Shown here: positions 44,756 through 53,886 of the stretch, in pieces
How the letters are laid out: each line of letters opens with the position of its first letter
Position numbering within the stretch: position 1 is the first letter of the stretch
DNA from: Paludibacteraceae bacterium
Lineage (GTDB): Bacteria; Bacteroidota; Bacteroidia; Bacteroidales; Paludibacteraceae
Direction: 5' to 3'
DNA length: 64,000 nucleotides
Assembly: GCA_017509715.1 (NCBI GenBank)
Contig: JAFWOU010000004.1
Location: forward strand, 1 to 64,000
The notes under the pieces: generated by a model
Told to the model about the DNA's origin: nothing
The model's database searches: none
The model's input: only the letters and a program-made list of their open reading frames with translations
Translations under genes and position numbers: made by a program

Positions 44756-47185
44756 TCCGCGCGGGATACAGAGACTCATCGAGGTGCGGCTATTACGCAT
44801 GGTCGGTTGGTTCTGATCTACGGTCCAACTGGGATAGGTGGCATGCTTGAACTGGTCGAAGGTATACTCGGTGAGCGCCGTACCGAAGTCGTAGATATTG
44901 TAGCACATCACCTCCAGCGACATGGGTATATCACGTACCCACCAGCGTCCCGTGGCGCGTAGTTCGAGATTGAAGAACGCATCCTCCCGTTTTCCAAACG
45001 CCTGATTATACATATTAATACCCTTGGCATCGGAATGCACGAGGGCCGTCTGGGTGTGGGTACCGTCGGTGTACTGCGACACGTAGAAGGGCGCGAAGGG
45101 TTGACCGTCCTTGAACTTACCGTTGAAGCCGATGGAGAAGTACTTGCAGGCATTGTAGGTGACCTGCATACGCAGGATGAACGACTTATCCTGGTTCAGA
45201 CGGCAGTTGCCCTGGTAGAGCAGATTGCTTTCGCTGAGCGCTACGTAGGTATTGGGATTGGCTGAGGTCTCGCTTAGCACGCCGATATTGTTATGGAGCG
45301 GACCGTTACCCAGCGTACTGAGGCCGGCCATCAGGTAGCTCTGCCAACTGAGCGAGACGTACCACTTACGGCCGTTGTAGGTATAGCGCACAATGTTGGA
45401 CATATAGTAGGGCGTACGTCCGCCGGGCGTGGACGACATGAGATCGAGCGGTTGGGTAGTAACGGTATATTGGGTCTCTCCCTCCCGCATATAATAGGTA
45501 TCGCCCTGCTTGAGAAGGTTTGCATCTACGCCGTCGGTGTATTGGGTGAACCACATATTATAGTACTTACGAATCGAACTAAGGATGGCTATCTCGTGGC
45601 GACGACTCTTGCCGAAGGTGAACTGGATAGGCAAGTCGAGTACGGCATACGAGGGCTGATGCATCCATAGCTGCCGATCCGGCGTATGGTAGGCGCCACC
45701 CGTGGTGGTAAGCAGGGTATTATCGGCAAAGTGTGCCTCGCCGTTTAGGTAGTCGCGGCTGAGGTAACGCAGCTCGTCCCAGGTATAGGACATGCGGTGA
45801 TGACTCACCGACACGCCGAATCGAAACCACCAGCAGGGGCTGTAGTCGATGGCAAACTTAGCGAGCCAGTTGGGCGAAACGACCGAGCGGCCCTTCCCCA
45901 ACACGATGCCATCGAGCGAGACACCCAGATGGGCGTACATATTGAGTCCCTTGGCCAGTTGCTTCTCAGCGATGACCAGGGCTTCATTCTCCAGCAAACC
46001 GGAGGTGAAAGCAGAGGACGTCCAATTGTAGGTATAGAGCGGCGTATAGGGTGCATTCTCCTCGAGCGACTGCATATAGACCGAATTGCTCCAGCTGGTC
46101 GTGGAAGGACGGAAATGCAGCAGGGAGTTGTAGCCCTCGGCATGTACGCGGAGCCAAGGCAACAGCTGCTGGTCGTAGCGGACGGAGAGGTTGAGGCTAT
46201 GCAGCCGTCCGTCGGCATACCAGGGTTCGAAAGCCTCGCCATCCTGGTCGATGATGTTGCGGGAGAATTCCAGCGTATCGTGGCGCAGTTGGCTGAGTTC
46301 GTAGCTCAGTCCCGCTACCAACCGGCCGCCGTTCTCAAAGCGGGTCGTCGTATACAGTCCGGCCTGATAAGCACGCAGTTGGGAGAGCTCGTTGGCATTG
46401 TAGTAGAGTTCGGATCCATAGTCGGAGCGTCCGTTGGTAACGAGGAAATAACGCAGATCGGTTCGGTCGGTCTTCATCGGTATCTGACCATCCAGCTGGG
46501 CGGTATAGTAGTCGGCCGGGAACATACCGCTGATACCGGCGGGATCGAAGGCGGTCAGCCGACGTTGCCCGTAATGGACGTAGGCATGCTGGTAGTAGCG
46601 GCGTCCGTAGGCGGGGATAGCGAAGGTAGCATCCAGCGTACCGGCACCTACCACATGGTTTCGCATATCCATCGGACGCGAGTCCATCGTACGTTCCTCG
46701 CCAGAACGGTGAAAGAGGTTGATCAGTTGGCGCGTACCGGGCGAGATCCCCCCCAGGTTGCCCACGTTGCCGGTGAGGCGCAGCGTCTGCTGCTGCAGAG
46801 AGTCGTCGGTGAAGAAGAGTTCGCCGTCGTGGTAGTCGAGCGCCAACGAGGTGCGATCCATCTGGGTATGCAGCAGCGTACTACCTACCTGCATACGGCT
46901 GTCGATACGCATACCGTTGAGGTGGTATTTGTTCTGGCGAAACGAGTTACCGGAGATGGAGAAGACGTTGCGGTCGCCCAAGTTCCACTCGCCTGTGGTC
47001 TCCGACTCATAGACAGTAAAGGCATTGCCGTTGTCGAGGTAATGGCCCAGGTCGGTAGTCTGGTACCAGTCGCGGAAATACTGACTCGACGTACTGTCTA
47101 CGCCAAAAACAGGAAATGCCTCGGCACGCAGCAGCGTACTGAGGCACAGTCCTATACCGACCCATAGTAAACGATAGGTTTTCAC
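44696..47185 (-). CDS. Outer-membrane beta-barrel, TonB-dependent-receptor-like
   Basis: 829 residues. Signal peptide MKTYRLLWVGIGLCLSTLLRA. Residues about 45-200 (NVFSISGNSFRQNKYHLNGM, then GNVGNLGGISPGTRQLINLF) look like a plug domain with the usual NQYxLNG-type strand; the remainder has the alternating aromatic strands of a large barrel and ends in an aromatic-rich strand (LLLTFRVGLE). A TonB box is not certain. No SusD-like partner adjoins it, so it is not a classic PUL pair. It begins five bases after dnaJ stops and may be co-transcribed. Its 3' end overlaps the ligase gene by 60 bases. Confidence 0.7.
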   Translation of the reverse strand: MKTYRLLWVGIGLCLSTLLRAEAFPVFGVDSTSSQYFRDWYQTTDLGHYLDNGNAFTVYESETTGEWNLGDRNVFSISGNSFRQNKYHLNGMRIDSRMQVGSTLLHTQMDRTSLALDYHDGELFFTDDSLQQQTLRLTGNVGNLGGISPGTRQLINLFHRSGEERTMDSRPMDMRNHVVGAGTLDATFAIPAYGRRYYQHAYVHYGQRRLTAFDPAGISGMFPADYYTAQLDGQIPMKTDRTDLRYFLVTNGRSDYGSELYYNANELSQLRAYQAGLYTTTRFENGGRLVAGLSYELSQLRHDTLEFSRNIIDQDGEAFEPWYADGRLHSLNLSVRYDQQLLPWLRVHAEGYNSLLHFRPSTTSWSNSVYMQSLEENAPYTPLYTYNWTSSAFTSGLLENEALVIAEKQLAKGLNMYAHLGVSLDGIVLGKGRSVVSPNWLAKFAIDYSPCWWFRFGVSVSHHRMSYTWDELRYLSRDYLNGEAHFADNTLLTTTGGAYHTPDRQLWMHQPSYAVLDLPIQFTFGKSRRHEIAILSSIRKYYNMWFTQYTDGVDANLLKQGDTYYMREGETQYTVTTQPLDLMSSTPGGRTPYYMSNIVRYTYNGRKWYVSLSWQSYLMAGLSTLGNGPLHNNIGVLSETSANPNTYVALSESNLLYQGNCRLNQDKSFILRMQVTYNACKYFSIGFNGKFKDGQPFAPFYVSQYTDGTHTQTALVHSDAKGINMYNQAFGKREDAFFNLELRATGRWWVRDIPMSLEVMCYNIYDFGTALTEYTFDQFKHATYPSWTVDQNQPTMRNSRTSMSLCIPRGLLLTFRVGLEKDQHQTNRP

Positions 47186-47189
47186 TCGC

Positions 47190-48338
47190 TTAGCAGAATA
47201 AGTTCTTAAAGAAATTCTTCTCCGACGAACCGGGCACGATATTCGGGCTGGTCTTGAGGCCCTCGATGAGTTTCTGTTCGTCCTTGGAGAGGTGCTCGGG
47301 GATATAGACGCCTACGTTGATGAGCAGGTCGCCCTGTCCGTAGGTACGTCCGTACTGATCCAGGTGAGGCAGACCCTTGCCACGCATACGCAGCACCTTA
47401 CCCGGTTGGGTACCCGGCGTGATGGTGATCTTGACATCACCCGTGAGCGTCGGTATCTGCACCTGTCCACCCAGTACGGCGGTCGGCATATCGAGCAGCA
47501 GGTTGTATATCAGGTCGTCGCCCTGACGCACCAAGTCCTTGCGCTCCTCTTCCTCGATGAGAACGAGCAGGTCGCCCGGTACACCGCCATGCGGCGCCGC
47601 ATTACCCTTGCCCTGCATGGTGAGCGTCATGCCGTGGGCTACACCGGCCGGGATCTGGATGGAGATAATCTCCTCGTCGCGAACGACGCCTTCGCCCTGA
47701 CACTTGGAGCACTTATTACGGATGATCTTACCCTCGCCGTGACACTCCGGGCAGTCGGTCTGTACTTGCATCATGCCCAGGAAGCCGCGTTGCTGACGAT
47801 AGACCACACCACGTCCCTTACACTGCTGACAGGTCTCGCCCTCACGTCCATCGGCACTACCGGTACCGTTGCAAGAGGTACAGGGTACGAGTTTACGCAC
47901 CTTGATCTTCTTATCCACGCCGGTAGCTATCTCCTCGAGCGTCAAGCGCACCTTGACACGCAGGTCGGTACCGCGGCGCACACGACGTGAGCCACCGCCA
48001 TGCCCTCCCATGAAATCACGGAAGTCAAAGCCGGCACTCGCAAACACGTCACCAAACTGCTGGAAGATATCCTCCATCGTCATGCCGCCACCGGAGAAGC
48101 CGCCCATGCCTTGCATACCGGCATGACCAAACTGGTCGTAGCGTTGGCGCTTCTGCGGGTCGCTCAGCACCTCGTACGCCTCGGCCGCCTCCTTGAATTT
48201 CTCCTCGGCGGTCTTATCGCCCGGATTTTTGTCCGGGTGATACTGGATAGCCTTCTTGCGGTAGGCTTTCTTTATTTCTTCAGCGCTTGCGTTTTTCTCA
48301 ACGCCAAGCACCTCATAGTAGTCACGTTTCTCTGCCAT
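47190..48338 (-). CDS. dnaJ: Chaperone DnaJ
   Basis: 382 residues. Hsp40 co-chaperone that stimulates DnaK. J domain at 1-70 with HPD at 34-36, Gly/Phe-rich linker (about 75-115: [20 protein letters not shown]), four zinc repeats [24 protein letters not shown] and CSKCQGEG (about 150-215), and a C-terminal substrate domain ending in a Phe-rich NFFKNLFC. Complete. Downstream of grpE across a CTAG nonamer repeat array. dnaK is not in the window. Confidence 0.97.
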   Translation of the reverse strand: MAEKRDYYEVLGVEKNASAEEIKKAYRKKAIQYHPDKNPGDKTAEEKFKEAAEAYEVLSDPQKRQRYDQFGHAGMQGMGGFSGGGMTMEDIFQQFGDVFASAGFDFRDFMGGHGGGSRRVRRGTDLRVKVRLTLEEIATGVDKKIKVRKLVPCTSCNGTGSADGREGETCQQCKGRGVVYRQQRGFLGMMQVQTDCPECHGEGKIIRNKCSKCQGEGVVRDEEIISIQIPAGVAHGMTLTMQGKGNAAPHGGVPGDLLVLIEEEERKDLVRQGDDLIYNLLLDMPTAVLGGQVQIPTLTGDVKITITPGTQPGKVLRMRGKGLPHLDQYGRTYGQGDLLINVGVYIPEHLSKDEQKLIEGLKTSPNIVPGSSEKNFFKNLFC

Positions 48339-48345
48339 AATTTTT

Positions 48346-48391
48346 CTAGTTTATCTAGATTATCTAGTTTTTCTAGTTGATCTAGTAGGTT
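48346..48391. repeat. Tandem 9-base repeats, CTAGTTTAT type, between grpE and dnaJ
   Basis: CTAGTTTAT, CTAGATTAT, CTAGTTTTT, CTAGTTGAT, CTAGTAGGT: five consecutive nonamers. Confidence 0.9.
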
Positions 48392-48396
48392 TTGGT

Positions 48397-48978
48397 TTAC
48401 TCTCCGACCACCACTTTTGCGAAGCGGATCACCTTATCGCCCAGTTTGTAGCCACGCTGCGTGCAGTCGATCACTTTGCCGCGTTGCTCCTCACCGGCCG
48501 CGAAGGTGGTGATGGCCTCATGTTCGTCGGTATTGAAGTCCACGCCATCGGTCTCGATAGCATGTACATTTTGCTTGTCGAGGAAGCCGATGAATTTCTG
48601 CTGGATGAGTCGGATACCCTCGCGCACAGCCTCTATATCGTCGGTCTTGTCCATTGCCGCAACAGCACGCTCGAAGTCGTCCACGAGCGGCAGCATCTCC
48701 GTGAAGATACGTTCGCCGGCCGTAGTCATGAGGTCGAGTTTCTCGCGGTTGGTACGACGGCGATAGTTGTCAAACTCGGCCATCATACGCAGGTTCTTAT
48801 CCTCCAGTTCGGCTACGCGCTTCTCCAGCTCGGCAATATGCTGCTCGGGCGTCTGCTCCTCGGCGGGTGCTTCGGCCTCCTGCGTATCTTCCTCAGGCGC
48901 TGCAGCCTCCGGGGACTGCTTCTCATCCAGGATACGCTCCTGCTCCAATTCTTGATCTTTTATCTGTTCTTTCTTCAT
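48397..48978 (-). CDS. grpE: Nucleotide exchange factor GrpE
   Basis: 193 residues from the ATG at 48978 (a longer frame to 49023 lacks support). GrpE releases ADP from DnaK. An acidic N-terminus (about 10-45, rich in Glu/Ala/Pro) leads into the long dimer helix ELEKRVAELEDKNLRMMAEFDNYRRRTNRE and the C-terminal beta domain with VIDCTQRGYKLGDKVIRFAKVVVG. No CIRCE or heat-shock sigma site is evident in the 82 bases upstream. Confidence 0.96.
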   Translation of the reverse strand: MKKEQIKDQELEQERILDEKQSPEAAAPEEDTQEAEAPAEEQTPEQHIAELEKRVAELEDKNLRMMAEFDNYRRRTNREKLDLMTTAGERIFTEMLPLVDDFERAVAAMDKTDDIEAVREGIRLIQQKFIGFLDKQNVHAIETDGVDFNTDEHEAITTFAAGEEQRGKVIDCTQRGYKLGDKVIRFAKVVVGE

Positions 48979-49060
48979 ATTGTATAGTCTTTGGATGTCC
49001 ACCTTCCTTACGTCAAACAGCATGCCAAGGCGAAGAGAACTGCCAAATTGTCATGCCGGA

Positions 49061-49990
49061 TTAGTCGAGAAGGAAGCTGTACTGACCGATCTGGTTGCCG
49101 TCGGCAAAGAACTCGACGCGGTAGGTGCCCTCTTGCGCTTCACCGCTGAAGGGCCAGTAGAACGTACCGTGGTATACCTCGCCGGCATACTCTATCTCCT
49201 GCTTGAGCGAATACGGCACTTGTCCGTCCTCAAAATCGAAAACTTTGCTTTCCGACTCGCCCAGCAACTGGTCACCGGGACCGATAAGGCGCAAGTAGAT
49301 AGTCTTGAGGCCGGGTTCGGTGGTGATATTCTTGCCGATCGTATAGTCGAGTTGGAGTTTGACGGTCTTGCGCAAGTAGCGCGTCTTCTTGTCGCGATTA
49401 TTGAGCGGCGTCATCTCAAAGTGGGTGACATCCAGCTGTTTAGCTCGTGTAACGGTCTCGGTGAGTTGTTGGTTCTGGTTGGTCAGATGGGTATTCTCAC
49501 GACGCATTTGTTGGTTCTCCTGCTTCACCTGCTCATTCTCGGCCGTCAGGGCCTGGTTTTGCTGGTTGAGTTCGTCAATCTGGCGAATATAGCCCATGAT
49601 GAGTTCGCGAACGTCAGCCAATTCCTTGAGAAGGGCATTTATTCGCGCCTTGTCGCTCGAGTTCTCCTGACGCAGTTTCTTGATCTGGCTTACGAGTTCC
49701 TTGGCATGTTCGGTCTGCTGGTCGAGCAACTGCTGGAGCGAGTCGTTGTCCACCTTGAGGTGCTCGAAAGTCTGGAGCTGTTCGTCCAGAGCATGCTCGT
49801 CGTCAAAACGCAGCACGGCTTGCGACTGCTCGAAGCTGACCTGTTCGTTGAGGTTGAAGATCTCCCGATCTTTCTCCTCGTTCTCCTTACGCAGATGGCT
49901 CATCGAGATCAGCAATGCCACGATGCCGACTATGGCCAGGCCACAGACGCAGGAGACTATGATAATTATCGTTTTTGTCTTTTGATCCAT
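49061..49990 (-). CDS. Membrane-anchored coiled-coil protein
   Basis: 309 residues, family not named. One N-terminal membrane helix (TIIIIVSCVCGLAIVGIVALL, 7-27), then a coiled coil from about 30 to 180 with Gln/Glu/Asn-rich heptads, then a beta-rich C-terminal domain from 185 (RKTVKLQLDYTIGKNITTEP, YRVEFFADGNQIGQYSFLLD). Similar architectures occur in Bacteroidota as uncharacterised proteins with a periplasmic coil. The gene begins four bases before murF stops, so they are coupled, which hints at an envelope role. Confidence 0.6.
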   Translation of the reverse strand: MDQKTKTIIIIVSCVCGLAIVGIVALLISMSHLRKENEEKDREIFNLNEQVSFEQSQAVLRFDDEHALDEQLQTFEHLKVDNDSLQQLLDQQTEHAKELVSQIKKLRQENSSDKARINALLKELADVRELIMGYIRQIDELNQQNQALTAENEQVKQENQQMRRENTHLTNQNQQLTETVTRAKQLDVTHFEMTPLNNRDKKTRYLRKTVKLQLDYTIGKNITTEPGLKTIYLRLIGPGDQLLGESESKVFDFEDGQVPYSLKQEIEYAGEVYHGTFYWPFSGEAQEGTYRVEFFADGNQIGQYSFLLD

Positions 49991-49993
49991 AAC

Positions 49994-51226
49994 TTATATG
50001 AATGGAATTACTTTTTCTAATTGATTGCTACGCGATCCCTTGAGCAGGATGTGATAGCCGCTGAGCGGATGGGCTTCCAAGTAGGCGCAGAGTGCATCTA
50101 CGTCGCTGAATATCTCGTACGGCGCCGTGGTCTCGCGGTACTCCTCGCCCACGAGCAGCACGCGGTCGGCCTTGCGCTCCAGGAGCATGTTGACGATATT
50201 CTGATGTTCCAGGTGGCTGTACTCGCCCAGTTCACGCATCGCTCCCAGGATATAACAATTCCCTTGGAAGGAATTGATGGCTGCCTGCATAGAGGTGGGA
50301 TTTGCATTGTAGGCATCCACCACCACGGTATTACGTTCGGTCTCCAGGAGTTGCGAGCGGTTGTTGCTCGGCACGTAGGCACGGATAGCGTCCAAGGCCT
50401 CCGTTTCGCTCACGCCGAAATAGCGTCCCACGCAGATAGCGGCCGATACATTCTCGGCATTGTAGCCGCCAACGAGGTGGGTACCCTCGGGCATAACACC
50501 CGTGTGATACTCCACTAGGGAGCCTAGGCGTCCTAGGTCTCCTAGGTCGTCCAGCATCTTCTTGAGATACGGGTTATCCGCATTGCGGAAGATGACGCCC
50601 CGGTGGGCAACGATCCACTCGTAGAGTTCGGCCTTGGTGCGCTGTACGCCCTCGAACGAGCCGAATCCCTGCAGGTGGGCACGGCCCACGTTGGTGATCA
50701 GACCGTAGTTGGGTTCGGCTATCTCCACCAGTTCGCGTATATCGCCCGGATGGGAAGCACCCATCTCGACGATCGCCATCTCGTGCGCGCGCGTTATTTG
50801 TAATAAGGTGAGGGGTACGCCGATCTGGTTGTTGAGGTTGCCCTGGGTATAGTGCAAGCGGTACTTACGCGAGAGCACTGCGGCACAGAGTTCCTTGGTG
50901 GTTGTCTTGCCGTTGGTGCCGGTGATGCCCAGGATAGGCAGCCCGAGTTCACGACGCCATGCGCGGGCCAGGTCTTGCAGGGCCAGGAGCGAGTTATCCA
51001 CACGGATAATACGGTCGGCATAGTCCTGCCGCTGGGAGCAGGTCATCGGCTGGTCGACATCCGTGATCGCATATGCTGCGCCCATCTCCAGGGCCTGCGG
51101 CACGAATAGGTTGCCGTCGAAGCGCTCACCCTTGAGTCCCACAAAGACGCAGCCGGGGGTGACCCGGCGGCTGTCTGTGGTGACGCAAAGCGCAGATTTA
51201 TTTCTTATTAGGAAGCTCCAGTCCAT
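49994..51226 (-). CDS. murF: UDP-N-acetylmuramoyl-tripeptide-D-Ala-D-Ala ligase MurF
   Basis: 410 residues. Adds D-Ala-D-Ala to UDP-MurNAc-tripeptide in the cytoplasm. N-terminal substrate domain (TTDSRRVTPGCVFVGLKGER), P-loop GTNGKTTTKE at 103-112, MGASHPGDIRELVEIAEPNYG, and the C-terminal VVDAYNANPTSMQAAINSF motif. Residues about 224-237 (DDLGDLGRLGSLVE) are coded by tandem CCTAGG units (50515-50556) and look inserted. The 3' end of the MFS gene overlaps the start by 29 bases. Confidence 0.94.
   Translation of the reverse strand: MDWSFLIRNKSALCVTTDSRRVTPGCVFVGLKGERFDGNLFVPQALEMGAAYAITDVDQPMTCSQRQDYADRIIRVDNSLLALQDLARAWRRELGLPILGITGTNGKTTTKELCAAVLSRKYRLHYTQGNLNNQIGVPLTLLQITRAHEMAIVEMGASHPGDIRELVEIAEPNYGLITNVGRAHLQGFGSFEGVQRTKAELYEWIVAHRGVIFRNADNPYLKKMLDDLGDLGRLGSLVEYHTGVMPEGTHLVGGYNAENVSAAICVGRYFGVSETEALDAIRAYVPSNNRSQLLETERNTVVVDAYNANPTSMQAAINSFQGNCYILGAMRELGEYSHLEHQNIVNMLLERKADRVLLVGEEYRETTAPYEIFSDVDALCAYLEAHPLSGYHILLKGSRSNQLEKVIPFI
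50515..50556 (-). repeat. CCTAGG tandem repeats in frame inside murF
   Basis: Minus-strand CCTAGGAGA, CCTAGGACG, CCTAGGCTC, CCTAGTGGA: nonamers coding for Asp-Leu-Gly / Arg-Leu-Gly / Ser-Leu. Confidence 0.85.
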
Positions 51227-52568
51227 AGTTCTTCTTCTTATCCTCTACTTTCAGGGCGAGGCTGAGCAGGAATGCCAGCACGCCAAACGAAGCGAATACG
51301 ATCATCGGAACGAGGTAACCCTGGGTTGCCACGCGCAACTTACCAATCAGTAGCGGCACGAGGCACAGACCGATATTCTGAACCCAGAAGATCAGGCAGT
51401 AGGCCGAACCCAGCACTTTCTCGTCGATGATCTTCGGAACGCTGGGCCACATGGATGCGGGCACAAGCGAGAAGCTGACGCCGAGTACCAAAATAGTGAC
51501 AAGTGCGAGCGTTTTGCTCGGATATGCGGGCAGCACAAATGCAAATACCGAATGGCAAGCGATCATGATGACCGCACCGATGAGCATCATCGAAGCACCC
51601 TTGCCGCGATAGTCGATGAACGCACCCAGGAAGGGGGTTAGCACCATAGCCAGGATGGGGAACCACTTAAACAGACCGGCTGCCTCGGCATTGGAGATAG
51701 CGAGGGTCTCCTCCAGGAAGTTGGTCGCAAAGCGCTGGAAGGGGAAGATAGCCGAATAGTAGAGTACGCACAACAGGGCGATGATCCAGAACATCTTAGA
51801 CTTGAAGATTTGACCCAGGTCGGAGATATGGAACTCATCCTCCGGATCCTTCTCGGCCGTGGTCTCACCGATAGCTACCAACTGGTTATCGAAGCGGGTA
51901 TCCATGATGGTGAAGACGAAGAAGTTCAAGAGGCCGATGATGAGCAGCAGCGTAGCAAACAGCAGCGGAGCGGTGACGGAGTTGACACCATCCACAGCAA
52001 AGCGCTCGCTGAAGATCGGCGAGAGCCACATAGCGGCAAACACGCCCAGACGAGCGATCGCCATCTCGAGACCCATCGCGAGGGCCATCTCCTTGCCCTT
52101 GAACCACTTAGCCAGGATCTTGCTCACCGTCGTACCGGCCATCTCGCAGCCGCAGCCGAAGATCATAAAGCCGAACATGGCGATCTTGGCGCTACCCGGC
52201 ATGGAGGGCCACCAGCTGTTGAGCCAAGCGACGGTGTTAGCATCCGCCCAGGAGATACCCCAGTACTTGATACCGGCACCAATCACCATGAGGCTGGCCG
52301 AGAGCAGACCCGTGAAGCGGACGCCCATCTTGTCCAGGATAATACCGGCCAGGATGAGGAAACCGAACACATTCAGCAGATACTCACCGGCAGCATAGGT
52401 ACCGAAGTCACCTTGGTCCCAGCTAAGCGTCTTGTCAAGCAACGAAGCGAGGGGCGACAGGATATCGACAAACATATAGGCGAAAAACATCATCGACGCC
52501 ACGAGTACCAGCACCACCCAACGTGCTACAGCACTGTCGCGGAGGGTTTGTTGCATTTTCTGTACCAT
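51198..52568 (-). CDS. MFS transporter
   Basis: 456 residues with twelve predicted membrane helices (for example VVLVLVASMMFFAYMFVDIL, FGFLILAGIILDKMGVRFTG with the DxxGxR loop 2-3 motif, and WIIALLCVLYYSAIFPFQRF). Substrate unknown; the family is shared by uncharacterised Bacteroidota MFS proteins. The 3' end overlaps murF by 29 bases, and the 40-aa gene lies 17 bases upstream. The position between skp and murF suggests nothing decisive about substrate. Confidence 0.85.
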   Translation of the reverse strand: MVQKMQQTLRDSAVARWVVLVLVASMMFFAYMFVDILSPLASLLDKTLSWDQGDFGTYAAGEYLLNVFGFLILAGIILDKMGVRFTGLLSASLMVIGAGIKYWGISWADANTVAWLNSWWPSMPGSAKIAMFGFMIFGCGCEMAGTTVSKILAKWFKGKEMALAMGLEMAIARLGVFAAMWLSPIFSERFAVDGVNSVTAPLLFATLLLIIGLLNFFVFTIMDTRFDNQLVAIGETTAEKDPEDEFHISDLGQIFKSKMFWIIALLCVLYYSAIFPFQRFATNFLEETLAISNAEAAGLFKWFPILAMVLTPFLGAFIDYRGKGASMMLIGAVIMIACHSVFAFVLPAYPSKTLALVTILVLGVSFSLVPASMWPSVPKIIDEKVLGSAYCLIFWVQNIGLCLVPLLIGKLRVATQGYLVPMIVFASFGVLAFLLSLALKVEDKKKNYGLELPNKK

Positions 52569-52584
52569 AATAGTTATTTAGGAA

Positions 52585-52707
52585 TTATAGGGCCTCATCC
52601 TCCGGTTTTTGAGGACGAGGCTTGGGGTTAAACTTGCGATGTTTGAGCCAGGCTTCGCGGCGTCGTTCGTACTCCGCGTAGTGGGTCTCCAGAAAACCAT
52701 CAGCCAT
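52585..52707 (-). CDS. Conserved small cytosolic protein (40 aa)
   Basis: ATG 52707 to TAA 52585. The sequence starts MADGFLETHYAEYERRREAW and continues LKHRKFNPKPRPQKPEDEAL. Very short proteins of the pattern M-[AS]-D-x-[FY]-L-E-x-H-Y-x-x-Y-E-x-R-[KR]-x-A-W-L are, to my memory, frequent in Bacteroidales. Highly charged, no cysteine, no membrane segment. It lies between skp and the MFS gene in the same direction. Function unknown. Confidence 0.65.
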   Translation of the reverse strand: MADGFLETHYAEYERRREAWLKHRKFNPKPRPQKPEDEAL

Positions 52708-52714
52708 AATGAGC

Positions 52715-52742
52715 CTTCAGCTTTCAGCCGTCAGTATTCAGA
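52715..52742. repeat. Type C repeats before the second skp stop
   Basis: CTTTCAGCCGTCAGTATTCAG, same family as 18700-18772. Confidence 0.7.
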
Positions 52743-53234
52743 TCATTTCAGGCCGAGGGCTTTCTTAACGGCAGGCGTGAGATCTACTGCATCCTTGCCT
52801 ACGTAGAGCATAGCCTGCTGGTCAAGCACGTAACTCAGGCCCTTAGCCTTGGCCTCGGTTTCGATAGCTTTCATCACTTTCTCCTGGATGGGTTGCATCA
52901 GTTTCTGCTGCTCCTCCTGGAGGGCTTGACGCGAGAACTCTACGAATTTCTGAACGCGGCTGTCCAGGTCCTGGAGTTCCATCAATTCCTTGTTGCGAGC
53001 CGCCTCACCCAGCATGTTAGCCTTCTCCTGGAAAGCCTGGTAGCGGGTCTGGAGTTCCTGTTGCATTTGTTCTACCTCGGTCTTATACTCAGCCTCTTTG
53101 GCTTCGAGCGACTTCTGGGCCTCAGCCAGTTCCGGCATAGCGGCAATGATCTCCGAGGAGTTTACGTGTCCAATCTTCTGCGCAGCAGCCATCATCGGCA
53201 ATGCGAGCGCCAATACTAAAAATAGTTTTTTCAT
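52743..53234 (-). CDS. OmpH/Skp-family periplasmic chaperone (distal copy)
   Basis: 163 residues. Signal peptide MKKLFLVLALALPMMAAAQ, beta strand (KIGHVNSSEIIAAMPELAEA), then long helices with alternating charges (EAQKSLEAKEAEYKTEVEQM) and a C-terminal strand SYVLDQQAMLYVGKDAVDLT. Skp traps unfolded outer-membrane proteins as a trimer and delivers them to BamA. Second of two paralogues after bamA. Confidence 0.92.
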   Translation of the reverse strand: MKKLFLVLALALPMMAAAQKIGHVNSSEIIAAMPELAEAQKSLEAKEAEYKTEVEQMQQELQTRYQAFQEKANMLGEAARNKELMELQDLDSRVQKFVEFSRQALQEEQQKLMQPIQEKVMKAIETEAKAKGLSYVLDQQAMLYVGKDAVDLTPAVKKALGLK

Positions 53235-53329
53235 CTTGTGTTGTATAATTATAATGTTTATTTTTTGCTTTATCTGTTTCGCCGAGCGAACAGTGCTCAG
53301 CCGTAGGTATACAAATTCAGTGCCAAACC

Positions 53330-53848
53330 TTACTTCGCACCCATTTTCTGGAGCACTTGGTCCGAGATGTCCAGTTTGGAGGACATGTATATGAGGGCCG
53401 GATCCGCCGAGCGGTCCTTGACCACGTCGATGCGTTTCTCTTCGGCCAGCCCCTGGATAGCCGTGTAGATCTCGTCCTGGATGGGCTTGATGAGTGCCTC
53501 GCGCTTCTTGAAGTACTCGCCGTCCTGGCCGAAGTACTTACGCTTGAGTTCCATCGCCTCCTGCTCCTTGCGAACGATCTCCTCCTCGCGTCGGCGACGC
53601 ATATCGTCGGTGAGGAAGATCTGCTCGGTCTGGTAGTTCTGGGTGAGGATACGTGCCTCCTGCTCCACGGCCTCGATCTCTTTCTGCCAACGCTTGGAGA
53701 TCATGGCGAGCTGGTCGTTGGCCGTCTCATACTGCGGCAGGTTCTTGAGGATATACTGCAGGTCGATATACGCTACCGACTGATCCTTAGCCATCATCGG
53801 TGCCGTGCAGAGCAAGGCTGCGATGAATAATAAAAATATCTTTTTCAT
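53330..53848 (-). CDS. OmpH/Skp-family periplasmic chaperone (proximal copy)
   Basis: 172 residues. Signal peptide MKKIFLLFIAALLCTAPMMA, then AYIDLQYILKNLPQYETAND and helical arms with charged heptads (RRRREEEIVRKEQEAMELKR). Paralogue of the following gene; both follow bamA as in other Bacteroidota. The leader (53849-53886) is made of GTCGAAAG type A repeats and is closely matched by the spacer at 60514-60556. Confidence 0.93.
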   Translation of the reverse strand: MKKIFLLFIAALLCTAPMMAKDQSVAYIDLQYILKNLPQYETANDQLAMISKRWQKEIEAVEQEARILTQNYQTEQIFLTDDMRRRREEEIVRKEQEAMELKRKYFGQDGEYFKKREALIKPIQDEIYTAIQGLAEEKRIDVVKDRSADPALIYMSSKLDISDQVLQKMGAK

Positions 53849-53886
53849 AATATGCTTTTGTCTTTCGACTTTTTTCTTTCGACTAT
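53849..53886. repeat. Type A repeats between bamA and skp
   Basis: On the minus strand AATAGTCGAAAGAAAAAAGTC then GAAAGACAAAAGCAT, immediately before the skp ATG. Near copy at 60514-60556. Confidence 0.8.

Noticed and set aside
44696..47185. SusC of a polysaccharide utilisation locus
   Set aside because: No SusD partner, regulator or glycoside hydrolase adjoins it; the neighbours are dnaJ and the ligase gene.
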